A program made the translations under genes and the position numbers. The notes beneath the pieces were generated by a model. The model worked only from the letters and a program-made list of their open reading frames with translations, was not told where the DNA came from and did no database searches. From Intoshia linei (lineage: Eukaryota; Orthonectida; Rhopaluridae), in contig LWCA01000386.1 in the NCBI GenBank assembly GCA_001642005.1, forward strand, positions 1-29,325: a stretch of 29,325 nucleotides of DNA. The letters are read 5' to 3'. This document shows, in pieces, positions 19,364 to 29,325 of the stretch. Every line of letters starts with the position of its first letter. The first letter of the stretch is position 1.

Positions 19364-20862
19364 ATGGAATTCTTCAATAAAGCTTTTTCGTCACTCCAAG
19401 ATAACGAATTCTTTGGTGCGGGTGCAGGATTATTTACAATTGGACTAGGTTGGAAGTTTTTAAAGCAAGGTGGACGAGCTGCTAAAATTTTGGCACATCG
19501 ATATTTGGTGACATCAATTGAGATTTCAAGCCGAGATAGAAGTTACAAATGGCTTCTAGAATGGCTAACAAATAATGGAATTGGTCGAAAACCACAACAT
19601 TTGAGTGTAGAAACAAACTTATCCTTGAATAGCACGGGTAAAATAAACGGTCAGTTTAAATTTATTCCTGGACCAGGCAATCATATTTTTTATTATTCAG
19701 GAAAATTTATTCGTGTAGAAAGAATACGTGAAAATACTCCTATTACAGCAGGTTCATCTTTTGATGGCATTAGTCGATCCAATTCAAACTTAAACAACGG
19801 ACTAAGTCCTTCTCCATTTGAAATTGTGAAATTGACTACTATTGGAAAAGACGATACTTTTTTTAAAAATATTTTGAAAAATTCCATGAGCAATGCCATA
19901 GATTTTGATCAAAATGTAACTATTTTTTATATTCCTGCTACAAGTGACTGGAGGCAGTTTGGAAACCCAAAAAGACGTCGGTCTCTTGATTCCGTTGTGT
20001 TGGATAAGGGAATTTCAAATGATATTCTTGAGGATGTTACTGATTTTATTAAAAACAGAGAATGGTATCAAAATCGAGGAATTCCGTATAGACGTGGATA
20101 TTTATTACATGGCCCTCCTGGCGTAGGCAAATCTAGCTTTATTTCGGCTTTAGCTGGTATATATTATACATTAAATTGATGATATAATTTAAGGTCACCT
20201 TGAATACAGTATCTGCATTTTGAACATTGGTGATCGAGGGCTAACTGATGAGAGGTTACATCATTTGTTAAATGTGGTTCCCGATCAAAGTATCATTTTA
20301 CTTGAAGATATCGATGTTGCTTTCAATTCCAGATCCGATAAAAGTGGTATATTTTTAACATTTTATGCACATTGTAAAATGTATTGTATTCATTTTTCAA
20401 GATCAATCTTATATGCAAAGATTGACAATGAGTGGACTGTTAAATGCATTAGATGGAGTTGCTTCTTCTGAAGGTCGGCTTATTTTTATGACTACCAATT
20501 ATGTTGAAAGGTATACGTTTTGTTAAAATTAGGGTGTATGTTGAAATTTTCACAGCTATATCATATTAATTATACATTTACATTTAATAGTTGTATATTG
20601 GTTTAGATTGGATGAAGCCATAATTCGACCAGGACGAGTTGATTCTAAATACCTTATTGGAAATTGTTCCAGTTTTCAAATTTTACAAATGTATATGAAA
20701 TTTTATCCAAAAGAACCCGAACATTTATCTAGAATTTTTTTGGACAAATTAAGCAAACAACTTGACGGGTGTATATCTCCTGCGCAACTTCAAGGATATT
20801 TTATGCTGTATAAAGATAATGGTCAAGCTGCCATTGATAATATTCCTACCTATTTCAAATAA
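19364..20862 (+). CDS. BCS1L: BCS1-like AAA ATPase, complex III assembly chaperone
   Basis: Four exons: 19364-20156, 20194-20346, 20402-20510 and 20607-20862; 436 aa (human BCS1L is 419). Introns are 37, 55 and 96 nt. The order is typical of BCS1: an N-terminal transmembrane segment (about residues 16-33, [13 protein letters not shown]), the BCS1-specific domain ([46 protein letters not shown]), then the AAA module. Walker A is GPPGVGKSS (250-258), Walker B LLEDID (300-305), sensor 1 TTN (346-348) and the arginine-finger region IRPGRVD (358-364). [14 protein letters not shown] near the C-terminus is also family-specific. BCS1 sits in the mitochondrial inner membrane and translocates the folded Rieske Fe-S protein into complex III. 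A Ser/Asn-rich insertion of about 15 residues lies near residues 130-150. A poly(A) signal AATAAA lies at 20977-20982. Confidence 0.93.
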
Positions 20863-21950
20863 TTATTTCACATCAATTTTTAAATGTACTGTAAATATTT
20901 TATCTGACTACTTTAGTTCTTTTTTCGTTTGAGACGATTTGGATTGAAATATTTGTTGAATAATGATGAATAATTAAATAAATGGTTGATACTATATTAA
21001 AAATTATTTTTCACCGGGAATGCATAGATTTCTGGGGTTCAATTTTGTATTTATATCAAATGGAATAAGCTCTATCAGAATAATATTTTTTTTAATTTTT
21101 GGACCATTAATAATTTTAAATTTTTTGTTTTAATAAAATAGTTTCGAAAAAAATATGAATACTAAAATGCTTTTTTGACCGTGAAGTCGTCACTTATTCG
21201 GATTTAAATTTTTGTGTGTGTTAACAGGAGACAACTGTACAACCTGTAAATTTTTTTAAATTCTAGGGCTGTTTTCATTAAAAAAGAAGGGTAATTTGGG
21301 GGTTTTGGCTCCTGAAGATATTTTTTTTAAATTTAAATTCATTATAATGTTTATGATTTTAAAATCTGTATCAGCGTATATAATATTTTTAAATTCTCCA
21401 ACTTGTTTAATTTTCAAAAAAAGGGACAACAGGGGTTTTTGACCCGTAAGATGTGAAATTGGGAAATTGAAATTTATCTTATTATACGTCCCTGAAAAAA
21501 CTGTAATTGAAATGTGGTCTTTAAAAAATTCTAAGACTGGTAGTTATTTCAATAAAGTGGTACACACACACAAACAAAAATTGCGTAGCATATTATATAA
21601 GTTAGGATATTTTTCATATACATTTGTATTCAGCTTCATTTCGTCCAATAGTGTTCAATTTTGTTAATAAATTCGTAGTGTAACGCAAAGAGTTTCCATT
21701 TCCAATCATTTATAATACTCCACATATTTATTTTATTTACAGTTAACATTTCTATTGACGATATTCCTTCAAATATGCCAATTTTAGGCACTTATTCGAT
21801 TTTTAGATAGTATAAGTAATAGTTATAATTTATTAAAAAGAATATTGAAAATAAATAAAAAAGGAATTAAGAATAAATTATATTTGTGTAATTTCAATAA
21901 ACTATGATAATGAAAATTAACATGATTTAACAAAGATGTAAATTTTCGGG
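20863..21950. other. Intergenic, dispersed repeats
   Basis: No gene is seen. 21000-21278 is the inverted copy of 11270-11560, and 21436-21550 is a same-strand copy of 10651-10790, ending in a CACACACACAAACA microsatellite. The two blocks are in a different relative order and orientation from those at 10.6-11.6 kb, so the element is rearranged or is a foldback type. On the minus strand AATAAA at 21834-21829 is a likely poly(A) signal for the ATPase, about 117 nt past its stop. Confidence 0.6.
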
Positions 21951-24900
21951 TTAATAAAATGTTTCCTTTTCAATCCAACTTCCAGGGTACTTGCGCAAAA
22001 TTCCTTTTCTGGTTTCGTCATAAACAAATATTAAAGCAGAAAACGGTAATGCCAAAAACCACCAATAATATTGAAGTGGATACATTTTGAGAATACTTCC
22101 CATTCCGGGAGTATATGAAAGCAAGGCTGCAAGAGCCGTTTCGAAAAATAAAGCAAATACCAAATGATAATTTCGCATACCTTGTTGAATTATTGAATTT
22201 CTTCTAGTTTTACAAATCATTAAATCTGCCCATTGGACAACAACAATAGAAACAAAAAATGCAGTGTGGCAGGTATATTCCAAAACCTTTCGTTGAGAAT
22301 ACGTCCATTCTTGTCCATAAAAATCAGTCAAATCATTAACGTATTTATCATCCCAATCTGCTCTCAGATTAAAAAGCATGCGTGGCATAAATCCATTGTG
22401 AGCCATTATTACAAAATATGCAAAAAAACCTGAAACAGCTTGAATAAAACCAATCTGACCATATGTCATGGATATAAGTCGGCTATTCACCAATCGATCT
22501 TTTTTGGGGTTACGTGGTCGACGTTTCATAATATCCGATTCAGCTTTTTCGTAAGCCATGGAAATTGCTGGAACCATGTCGGTTCCAAGGTCTATACATA
22601 ATATAGTTATTGTGCCCAATGGAAGTGGAACACTAAACAAAATAAAAACGAGAAACGGAGTAATCTCGGGGATGTTACTTGTAAGCGTATATGCTATTGA
22701 CTTTTTTAGATTGTCAAAAATTAACCGTCCTTCTTCAATGCCCGTCACAATAGAGGCAAAATTATCGTCCAATAAAATCATATCGGCTGCTTGTTTGCTT
22801 ACGTCACTTCCAGATATACCCATAGCTACTCCAATGTCCGCTTTCTTTAGAGCAGGTGAATCATTGACACCATCTCCCGTGACAGCAACAATATCCCCAC
22901 GTCTCTGGACTCCTTCGACAATCATCAGCTTTTGCTGAGGTGACGTTCTAGCAAACACAATTTCTGAGTGGATTTCCAAAATATAATCCAAATGACTAGT
23001 TTCCATATTTTTTAAATCGGACCCGTGAACAACAGCCGCTTTACACCTTCTCGGGTCAATATCATCTGGCTTACAGCCCTCCCTTTCCGCAATGTCGTCG
23101 ACAGTCTCACTATCTGGAGATATGATGCCAACAACTTTAGCAATCGCTTTAGCAGTAATGGGATGATCTCCTGTAACCATAATAACTTTAACTCCAGCAG
23201 ATCTGCATTTTTGAACCGCTGCTGGGACCGCAGAACGTGGAGGATCAATTAGAGAGATTAAACCAACAAAGGTTAGACCTTCCAAGGGGAAATTGACATC
23301 ATCTCCATTATAAACAAAACTGTCGTTATATTTATCCTTGGGCAAAATATATTCACAAAACCCTAGCACCCTTTCTCCCATTCCCCCTAATTCCAAATAT
23401 GCCGAGTCATATTTTTTTAACCAAACTTGGTCAAAATCAAGCAATTTTCCTTTAATCATGATATTAGAACACCTAGCGATAATTCTCTCTGGAGCTCCTT
23501 TCATAACCAAAACATGTTGCTTCTCCCCGTCTATTTCCACTTCGTGGACAGACACTTGATATTTATTTGTAGAATTGAATGGAATTTCAACAAATTTTTT
23601 ATTATCTTCTCGAGTTTGCATTGTATTCCCATATTGACTTTCGATAAATTTCAAAATAGCAGATTCCGAAGCATCTCCAATAGTTTTTCTCTGATAAATA
23701 GGAGTGTCTTCTTCGCCTTTGTTAAATTCGGCTCTGTTACATAAAGCCGCCACTCGATGAATGGACGCCCATGTGGTAGATGATTTATCAGCTTTTTCTC
23801 CAACCTGTTCCTCTGAAACGTCCAATTCTTTAATGGAATCATCATACCATAAATGCGCGCAAGACATTCTATTTTGCGTGAGAGTGCCAGTTTTATCAGA
23901 GCAAATGGTTGATGTTGATCCCAATGTTTCAACCGCTTCCAAATTTTTCACTAAACAATTTTTTTTAGCCATAGTTCTAGCCGTCAGTGTCAAACAAACC
24001 TAAAATATTTACGTTAAAATGTAATTTGTTAATATTTACCGTGACCGTTGCAAGTAATCCTTCTGGAACGTTAGCCACGATAATTCCAATCAAAAATATA
24101 ACAGCATCTAGCCAATGGTAATTCAATATTATCGCAATGATGAAAAAAGAAACTCCTAGAAAAACTGCCACACCAGTTATAATGTGGATGAAATGGCTCA
24201 ATTCAATGGCAATTGGGGTTTCACCACTTTTCAAACCTGATGCTAATGATGCTATCCTTCCCATTACTGTGTTGTCTCCTGTCAATATAACAATTCCAAT
24301 ACAATCACCTATTGAATAAATGTAAAATTTTACTGTGCAAAAATAATACCTTCAACGGCATTGGTACTAAAAAAACCAATATTTTTTGTTTCTAAAGGAT
24401 TGTCATTGGTACAATCAGGAATTCGTGTCTGTGGTTCAGATTCTCCAGTCAGAGAAGAGTTATCGACCTGAAAAATTTAAAATTGATCATTATGTACTAT
24501 ATTAAATATACATGTACTACATGTATATAGCAAAATTATCATTAAACCTTGAATCCATGTGATTTCACTATTCTTATATCGGCTGGAATTCGATCTCCAA
24601 ATTTTACTGCAATTAAATCACCCAAAACTAATTCAACAGCAGGTATTGTACATTTTGTCCCATTACGTATAACGATCGCGACCTATATTTTTTATCAGTC
24701 AATGATTAAAATAAAACGGCAATATTTTTAAAAATTATTCAAATTATGAATAAGAGATTTTTATATAAATTTTGCATGAAAAATTAATAACTAATTTGTT
24801 AAAAAATTCTCGCGATCCACTTGCAATCTGATAATTTCAAAATCACTACATTAGAAATATAAAAAGTACCTGAGGAACCATTTTTTTGAAACTTTCCATA

Positions 24901-27061
24901 ATCTTTGAACTTTTAGATTCTTGGTAATAACTGAAAATTCCGGAGGCTAATACGACAAATACCAAAACTCCTCCAAGGTATAACTGTTTTAAAAATGTAA
25001 GTTATATAATAAATAAAATGTCTAAAATGTAGATTCTAAATAACACCAAATTTCAAGTTTCAAATGTTAATGATCAATTTACATATATTATTAATTTATT
25101 CAATTAATCTAGAAACAGCTTTAGTCTTAAGACTGGTATCGTGAACCAATTAAATTAAATCACTATTAAATTTCTCGCTGATGTATTATTCTAATGAAGT
25201 GGACTCAAATATTTTCCACCATGGACCACTTGTTACATTAAAATCCCTTTAATCTTGAATACGTCATTAAGGTAATATTATCATTTTTTTATTATATATT
25301 CCTATATCAAAATATTTATATATCAAAATTTTACATTTACTTTGACATGGTAGCTTCAATGGCGTAATTAAAGAAATTATTACTTTCAAACATACTTATG
25401 GCGAATTACCACTAACAAACCTACCGTATCCGAGATCTTTCTACCAAGGGATCTCGACGATATTTTTTTTAAAATTGGGCTTTAATTTACTAAATTGAAC
25501 ATTAAAAAATTCTTGAATATCAACTAATTTGATTGTTAAATTTAAGATGTCAACTCAAGGGTCTTAGAGAGGTGGATAGAGTTATATGACATTATAATTC
25601 GGTTACCTAATTTTTTAAGGAGTTATTTTTCATTTTAGAAGTGGCCACGAGTTTGCTAGGTTCGGTTCTAGGAACTATTATCAATCGATTAACAAAGTTG
25701 TTTTAGTTTCGTTGTTTAATTTCTATTTAAATTTTATTTAAAATGTTTAGAAAATGAGAATTTGAAATTTAAAAATTGCGTAGCAATGAAAAAAATTCCG
25801 AAGGAATTAATTATATAGATTTTCACCCATATTTATTTATTGGAAATGTGTAGACGTACAATGCACATTTAATAATTGCTGCTAAATTGAATTTAACTTT
25901 GAAATCAAAATGTAACTTTTGTAAATTTATCAACTTATGTATCTTTATGAAATGTTAATTATCTAATGTGCAAAGCACATTGTGCATAAAATTAATATCA
26001 TTATAATTGTAATTCCATTTTGATTATAATGTCAAAAATTAACTTTTGACCGTCTTAGTAATAACAGTAAAGATACGAAATGTAATATTTGCAATAATTA
26101 ATTAAAACTGGTTCTAATTTGGAATCTAAACCGTAACAATGGATGTGACAACCAAGTCAACAGTTATCAGTTATATATCGATTAAAGTCAAGGTCGGTTC
26201 CTATCCATGGTCTTACAATTGAAATACTTGATCTATCAAAGCAAAATTTCCGTCAATCCCATGTCTAATCCACTTCTATAAATGGAATTGCATTATCTTA
26301 GATATATTGTAACAAATAAACAGTAATTGATTGATTTAAAATAATTTCAATAAAATGTTACATTTCAAATATATATTTATGAATATATTCTTAACGAACG
26401 ACTAAAAATTTACATTAGCTTAATTCATATAAATTTTTAAAAGAAAATGTAATTCAATCTAATAATATCGTAAATCTAGATGATTACGAATCGATCTAAT
26501 TTAAAAATATCGCTTTTATAAAACATTAGAATCACATTTGGTGTAATTTAGAAAAATGCATAACGTATCAATAAATATTAAAAATATAAAAAATATTACG
26601 TTATCATCAGTGGGGTATTCATCATTGATTTGCATGACGTGTGCAAAAAAACACAGTATTGCTCCAACCCACAAAAGAGTTGAAAACCCACCAAAAAGTT
26701 GTTTAAGGAATTTAATATATTCGGGAATTTTTTTTGGAGGTGTTAATTCGTTTGGTCCATCTCGGTGAAGTCTTCGTTTAGCTTCTTCAGACGTTAATCC
26801 TTTTTCAACATCTGTTTCAAGACGACGGGTTAATTCTTCCAAAGGTATTTTATGATGATCCTATAATAAAATATTGATAAATTCCGCGTAAATTACTATA
26901 TCCATTTCCTTTTTTAAATCTTGCATATTTTTCTTCTTTTTCTTTTTTTTGAGTGAAAATTTTCCCTTGGGTTTATCTCCTTTAGGAAGGATAACCACAT
27001 CTTCTTTCAAATCCTAAAGATATGTTAGCAGTCAAAATTCAAAGTTTTTAATTACCGTCAT
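21951..27061 (-). CDS. ATP1A: Na+/K+-ATPase alpha subunit
   Basis: Eight coding exons on the minus strand: 27061-27056 (Met-Thr), 27013-26897, 26860-26600, 24983-24870, 24682-24548, 24467-24350, 24308-24040 and 23999-21951; 1,022 aa, the usual length. Introns are 42, 36, 1616, 187, 80, 41 and 40 nt. Visible features: a Lys-rich N-terminus; M1 ([17 protein letters not shown]); SLTGESEP in the actuator domain; [11 protein letters not shown] in M4; DKTGTLT with the phosphorylated Asp near residue 375; KGAPERI and the nucleotide-binding domain; [34 protein letters not shown]5-M10; and C-terminal WIEKETFY. The protein pumps three Na+ out and two K+ in per ATP at the plasma membrane and should pair with a beta subunit, not seen here. 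The last 683 codons (stop included) form one exon. The two-codon first exon is inferred from an ATG ACG followed by a donor 42 nt upstream; a different first exon is possible. Confidence 0.95.
24984..26599 (-). other. Large ATPase intron with a dispersed repeat
   Basis: This 1,616-nt intron separates the exon ending at M1/M2 loop residue Asn from the M2 exon. The part 25691-25870 is a same-strand copy of 10468-10650. A short AATGTGC-AAA-GCACATT hairpin lies near 25967-25983. No nested gene is seen. Confidence 0.6.
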
Positions 27062-28263
27062 AAATAATTTAAATAAATAATGGTTTTAAGTGGAGATGAA
27101 TAAAAGAAAATTCAAATTATTGTAAAAAATAGTAGTAACTAGTTTTATTATGTATTGATATTTCTGTAGCGTTGTTTACTATAAAAAATATGACTACTAT
27201 TAATGCACTTCGCTGCATAGACATGAATATTGATTTACAGTGAGTATTTCGTACTCATTTACGCTTTGCTCGTATGGTTGTATTTTTAATGTAATTTTAT
27301 ATTTTGGATTTGATATTTTTATTTGCATTATTTAATCACTAATTAAATTGATAACACAATCTTTTAGGTCAAGTTTTTCTAAACATTGTTTACTTTTTCA
27401 AAAACTATTTACTGCATTTAGTAAAACATGTCAATGGATTATTCCAACTGTAGCACATTATTAATAGTATTGTCTATTATTAGTAACGTTTCAAAGTTTC
27501 TACAGTTACATGGCTGACATTTGATTGATGAATTAAAGCTACAAGCATTTTCAGTCCAGTTTAAGCAAAACTTTTTTAATAAAATTGATTTTTTTAACAT
27601 TCTAATAGTCTAAGACCAATTAGCCTGACTATCTCAAAAATATGTCATTAATCTTGTAAATGTTGTTACTTTGAAAAAATTAGAAGACAAATAATTGAAA
27701 AGATTTCTACTATAAAATTTAATGGTGGAAAATATCATTTGATGGTGGACCAGTTTTAAAAATAAAAAATTCTGATAAATATTAACTAAACTTGAATTTG
27801 AACATACTGATATACTCAAACATGGTGAAATGAGGTGATTGAGTAGTGGAATAATTCTAAAAAGATTTTTTGAATTGCTAAAAATTTGTAGTAGAAAAAA
27901 ATATTGATATTCCTGAACTGAGTTAACCTGAATGGATTGAAAAGGTAGAATTTATAGTTGATGTTTTTTTCCTTTTCAGTGGTCTTTTATTATTACAGCA
28001 TCCCGACTTTTTGTATAAAAATTTTTAATTTATGTAAACTGGAAAGAGTTGTACTGAGAGTTGGGGTTTTTGGTACTCAAGGATTCAATTTGTGAAAATA
28101 AAATTTGCGATAAAATTTCACACTCGAGAAACAGTATTATAAATTGTTATTTTTAAAACTATACCTCTTACTTTCTTATATAAATGGTAACAAACAGACA
28201 GACATACATTTTTAGCTAAATTTCTAGGATAAATATTAACAGGTATGTAATATGTACAATAGG
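27062..28263. other. Stretch upstream of the ATPase, nothing recognised
   Basis: This should contain the ATPase promoter and 5' UTR. No coding exon, TATA box or clear repeat end could be supported. A CAAACAGACAGACATACATT run at about 28192-28211 is the tail motif seen with the Helitron-like elements, here inverted. Confidence 0.4.
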
Positions 28264-29270
28264 CAGTGGCGGATCAAAGGGGGTGCAAAAAGTGCAGTTG
28301 CACCCCTTAAATTTTAAAAAAAAATTAATTAATGTTTTGTAAAATAACTGAAAAAGTTTTTAATTTATTAAAACAATATAGATGGCTCATAACATTACAT
28401 GAACAATTGATCATGTGACTTGAGGCCTTTTGTTACATGCAGATCTACAGTGTTTATTTAATGATAAATATAATGTATATAAATATGTAGATTCTACATG
28501 ATCAATTGATCATGTATATGTAATGATGATGTAATTTATCAATTATAGATGTAGACTACATCTACTACTCTACTATACAGAGCAAATATAGAGGGATCTG
28601 ACATTGATACTTTTTTTAAAATTAACATTGTTCCTTTTTTCGATTCTATTTTAGCTGAACTCAGCCTACGATTTTTCAGTGGTTCACAGATTTTTTTGAA
28701 AAAATTTTTTCTACATCCCACTTATTTTAAAACGAGTCATTTTGAAGATTTGAAAGAATTCGCAGAAAAATATGAATTATTTTTATTATGTATATCATTA
28801 GATGAAGATCTCAAAGCAAAATATACTAAATGGAAAAAAAAGAACTTGATTCAAAGACCACTATCATACAATTAATCGAAAGCTGCAATTCTAATTTTTT
28901 TCCAAATATTCATCAACTATCAATTAGTTTGGCAACATAACCAATCACCACATGTGAATGTGAACGCTCCATTATCATTTTGATAAAAATGAAAACTTTT
29001 TTAAGGATTAACAATACCTAGTAATCCTCTATGTGGACTGGCCCTCATGAATTGCTACTATGACTATAATTTTCATATTGAAAGTTTGGTTAATGAATTT
29101 CCAATACTTCATCCAAGAAGACTGAACCTACTTGATTTAGGATTATTTAATGAATAAAAATAATTAATTAATTAAATTTTAATCATTTTTTTTATTTTTA
29201 AATTTATCTAAAATAAATTTCTTGATATTGAAATTGCACCCCATTAACTAGCCTCTTGGATCCGCTCCTG
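28264..29270 (+). mobile_element. Decayed hAT element with both terminal repeats
   Basis: The left end CAGTGGCGGATCAAAGGGGG and the right end CTTGGATCCGCTCCTG (inverse CAGGAGCGGATCCAAG) are terminal inverted repeats about 1 kb apart. ATAGG precedes the left end and follows the right, possibly part of a target duplication. Inside, 28560-28875 reads as a transposase piece (IVPFFDSILAELSLRF, then HFEDLKEFAEKYELF), and a broken dimerisation domain follows: a CECERS-like stretch near 28960 and CGLALMNCYYDYNFHIESL near 29040, in shifted frames. This resembles the ZMYM/TTF-type hAT clade. Most of the transposase is missing and there are stops, so it is inactive. Confidence 0.7.
28495..28516. repeat. 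Perfect 22-bp palindrome inside the hAT element
   Basis: The 20-nt core ACATGATCAATTGATCATGT, extended by T/A on each side, is its own reverse complement. A related half (AACAATTGATCATGT) occurs about 100 bp earlier at 28402. These may be subterminal transposase-binding sites or simple AT-rich palindromes. Confidence 0.5.
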
Positions 29271-29325
29271 ATAGGGGTGTGAATTTTTTCACTTTTTTGC
29301 GAAAATACAAAAGTGCCACCCCATA
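29271..29325. other. Window end: inverted GGGGTG/CACCCC pair
   Basis: AGGGGTGTGAATTTTTTCAC begins just after the hAT right end and CACCCC occurs at 29317-29322, so a short stem can form. It resembles the GGGGTGC...GCACCCC pair in the hAT left end and may be the start of a related element running out of the window. Confidence 0.3.

Noticed and set aside
21467-21667. A 66-codon plus-strand frame after BCS1.
   Set aside because: It lies in the dispersed repeat shared with 10651-10790 and resembles no protein.
22233-24731. Several 60-126-codon plus-strand frames and alternate minus-strand frames over the ATPase exons.
   Set aside because: They are shadows of the strongly conserved ATPase coding sequence and show no domain of their own.
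27634-27819. A 61-codon minus-strand frame upstream of the ATPase, considered as a first exon.
   Set aside because: It does not join in phase to the ATPase second exon through a GT donor and shows no ATPase N-terminal motif.
28539-28721. A 60-codon minus-strand frame in the right-hand hAT element.
   Set aside because: It is antisense to the transposase remnant.
1-29325. tRNA, rRNA, CRISPR arrays, bacterial operons or viral genes.
   Set aside because: No cloverleaf, conserved rRNA word, regular spacer-repeat array, Shine-Dalgarno-led gene cluster or viral hallmark was seen by eye. A tRNAscan or covariance-model run would be decisive and was not possible.

Overview
This window is nuclear DNA from a small-genome, AT-rich invertebrate animal. 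Five spliceosomal genes can be rebuilt exon by exon with consistent reading phase: NDUFAF4-like, DNAJC8-like, a SUEL-lectin/CUB membrane protein, BCS1-like and a Na+/K+-ATPase alpha subunit. A sixth, a SUEL/CUB/CCP gene, is partial because its 5' end was not found. The Na+/K+-ATPase alpha and the SUEL, CUB and CCP domains point to Metazoa. Most introns are only 26-60 nt, and the few long ones hold decayed transposons. That pattern (very AT-rich, tiny introns, transposon-filled gaps) would suit a mesozoan such as an orthonectid or dicyemid, but this is a low-confidence guess and nothing in the sequence fixes the species.

Layout. 1-1862: hAT debris, AT-rich DNA and one doubtful Cys/Tyr/Asn-rich ORF. 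1863-6812: NDUFAF4 (minus) and DNAJC8 (plus), head to head with 64 bp between start codons; the largest DNAJC8 intron holds hAT-like ends and palindromes. 6877-8199: a signal peptide-SUEL-CUB-transmembrane protein (minus), tail to tail with DNAJC8 across a 64-bp gap in which the two poly(A) signals overlap. 8798-9229: a possible Cys-rich ORF. 9230-13405: no gene seen, several repeat families. 13406-15369: a second SUEL/CUB gene (minus) ending in a CCP-like exon. 15370-19345: no intact gene, but a broken Na+/K+-ATPase copy, Helitron-like and hAT debris, a degenerate tandem array and a clean pogo/Tigger-type MITE. 19364-20862: BCS1 (plus). 20863-21950: repeats. 21951-27061: Na+/K+-ATPase alpha (minus), eight coding exons. 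27062-28263: nothing recognised. 28264-29270: a decayed hAT element with both terminal inverted repeats.

How the genes relate. NDUFAF4 (complex I assembly) and BCS1 (complex III assembly) are both mitochondrial respiratory-chain assembly factors; DNAJC8 is a spliceosome-associated J protein; the ATPase is the plasma-membrane sodium pump. There is no sign of an operon or a joint pathway. The two SUEL/CUB genes are probable paralogues built from symmetric phase 1-1 domain exons and are the most lineage-specific genes here. I saw no tRNA, rRNA, CRISPR array or bacterial-type operon.
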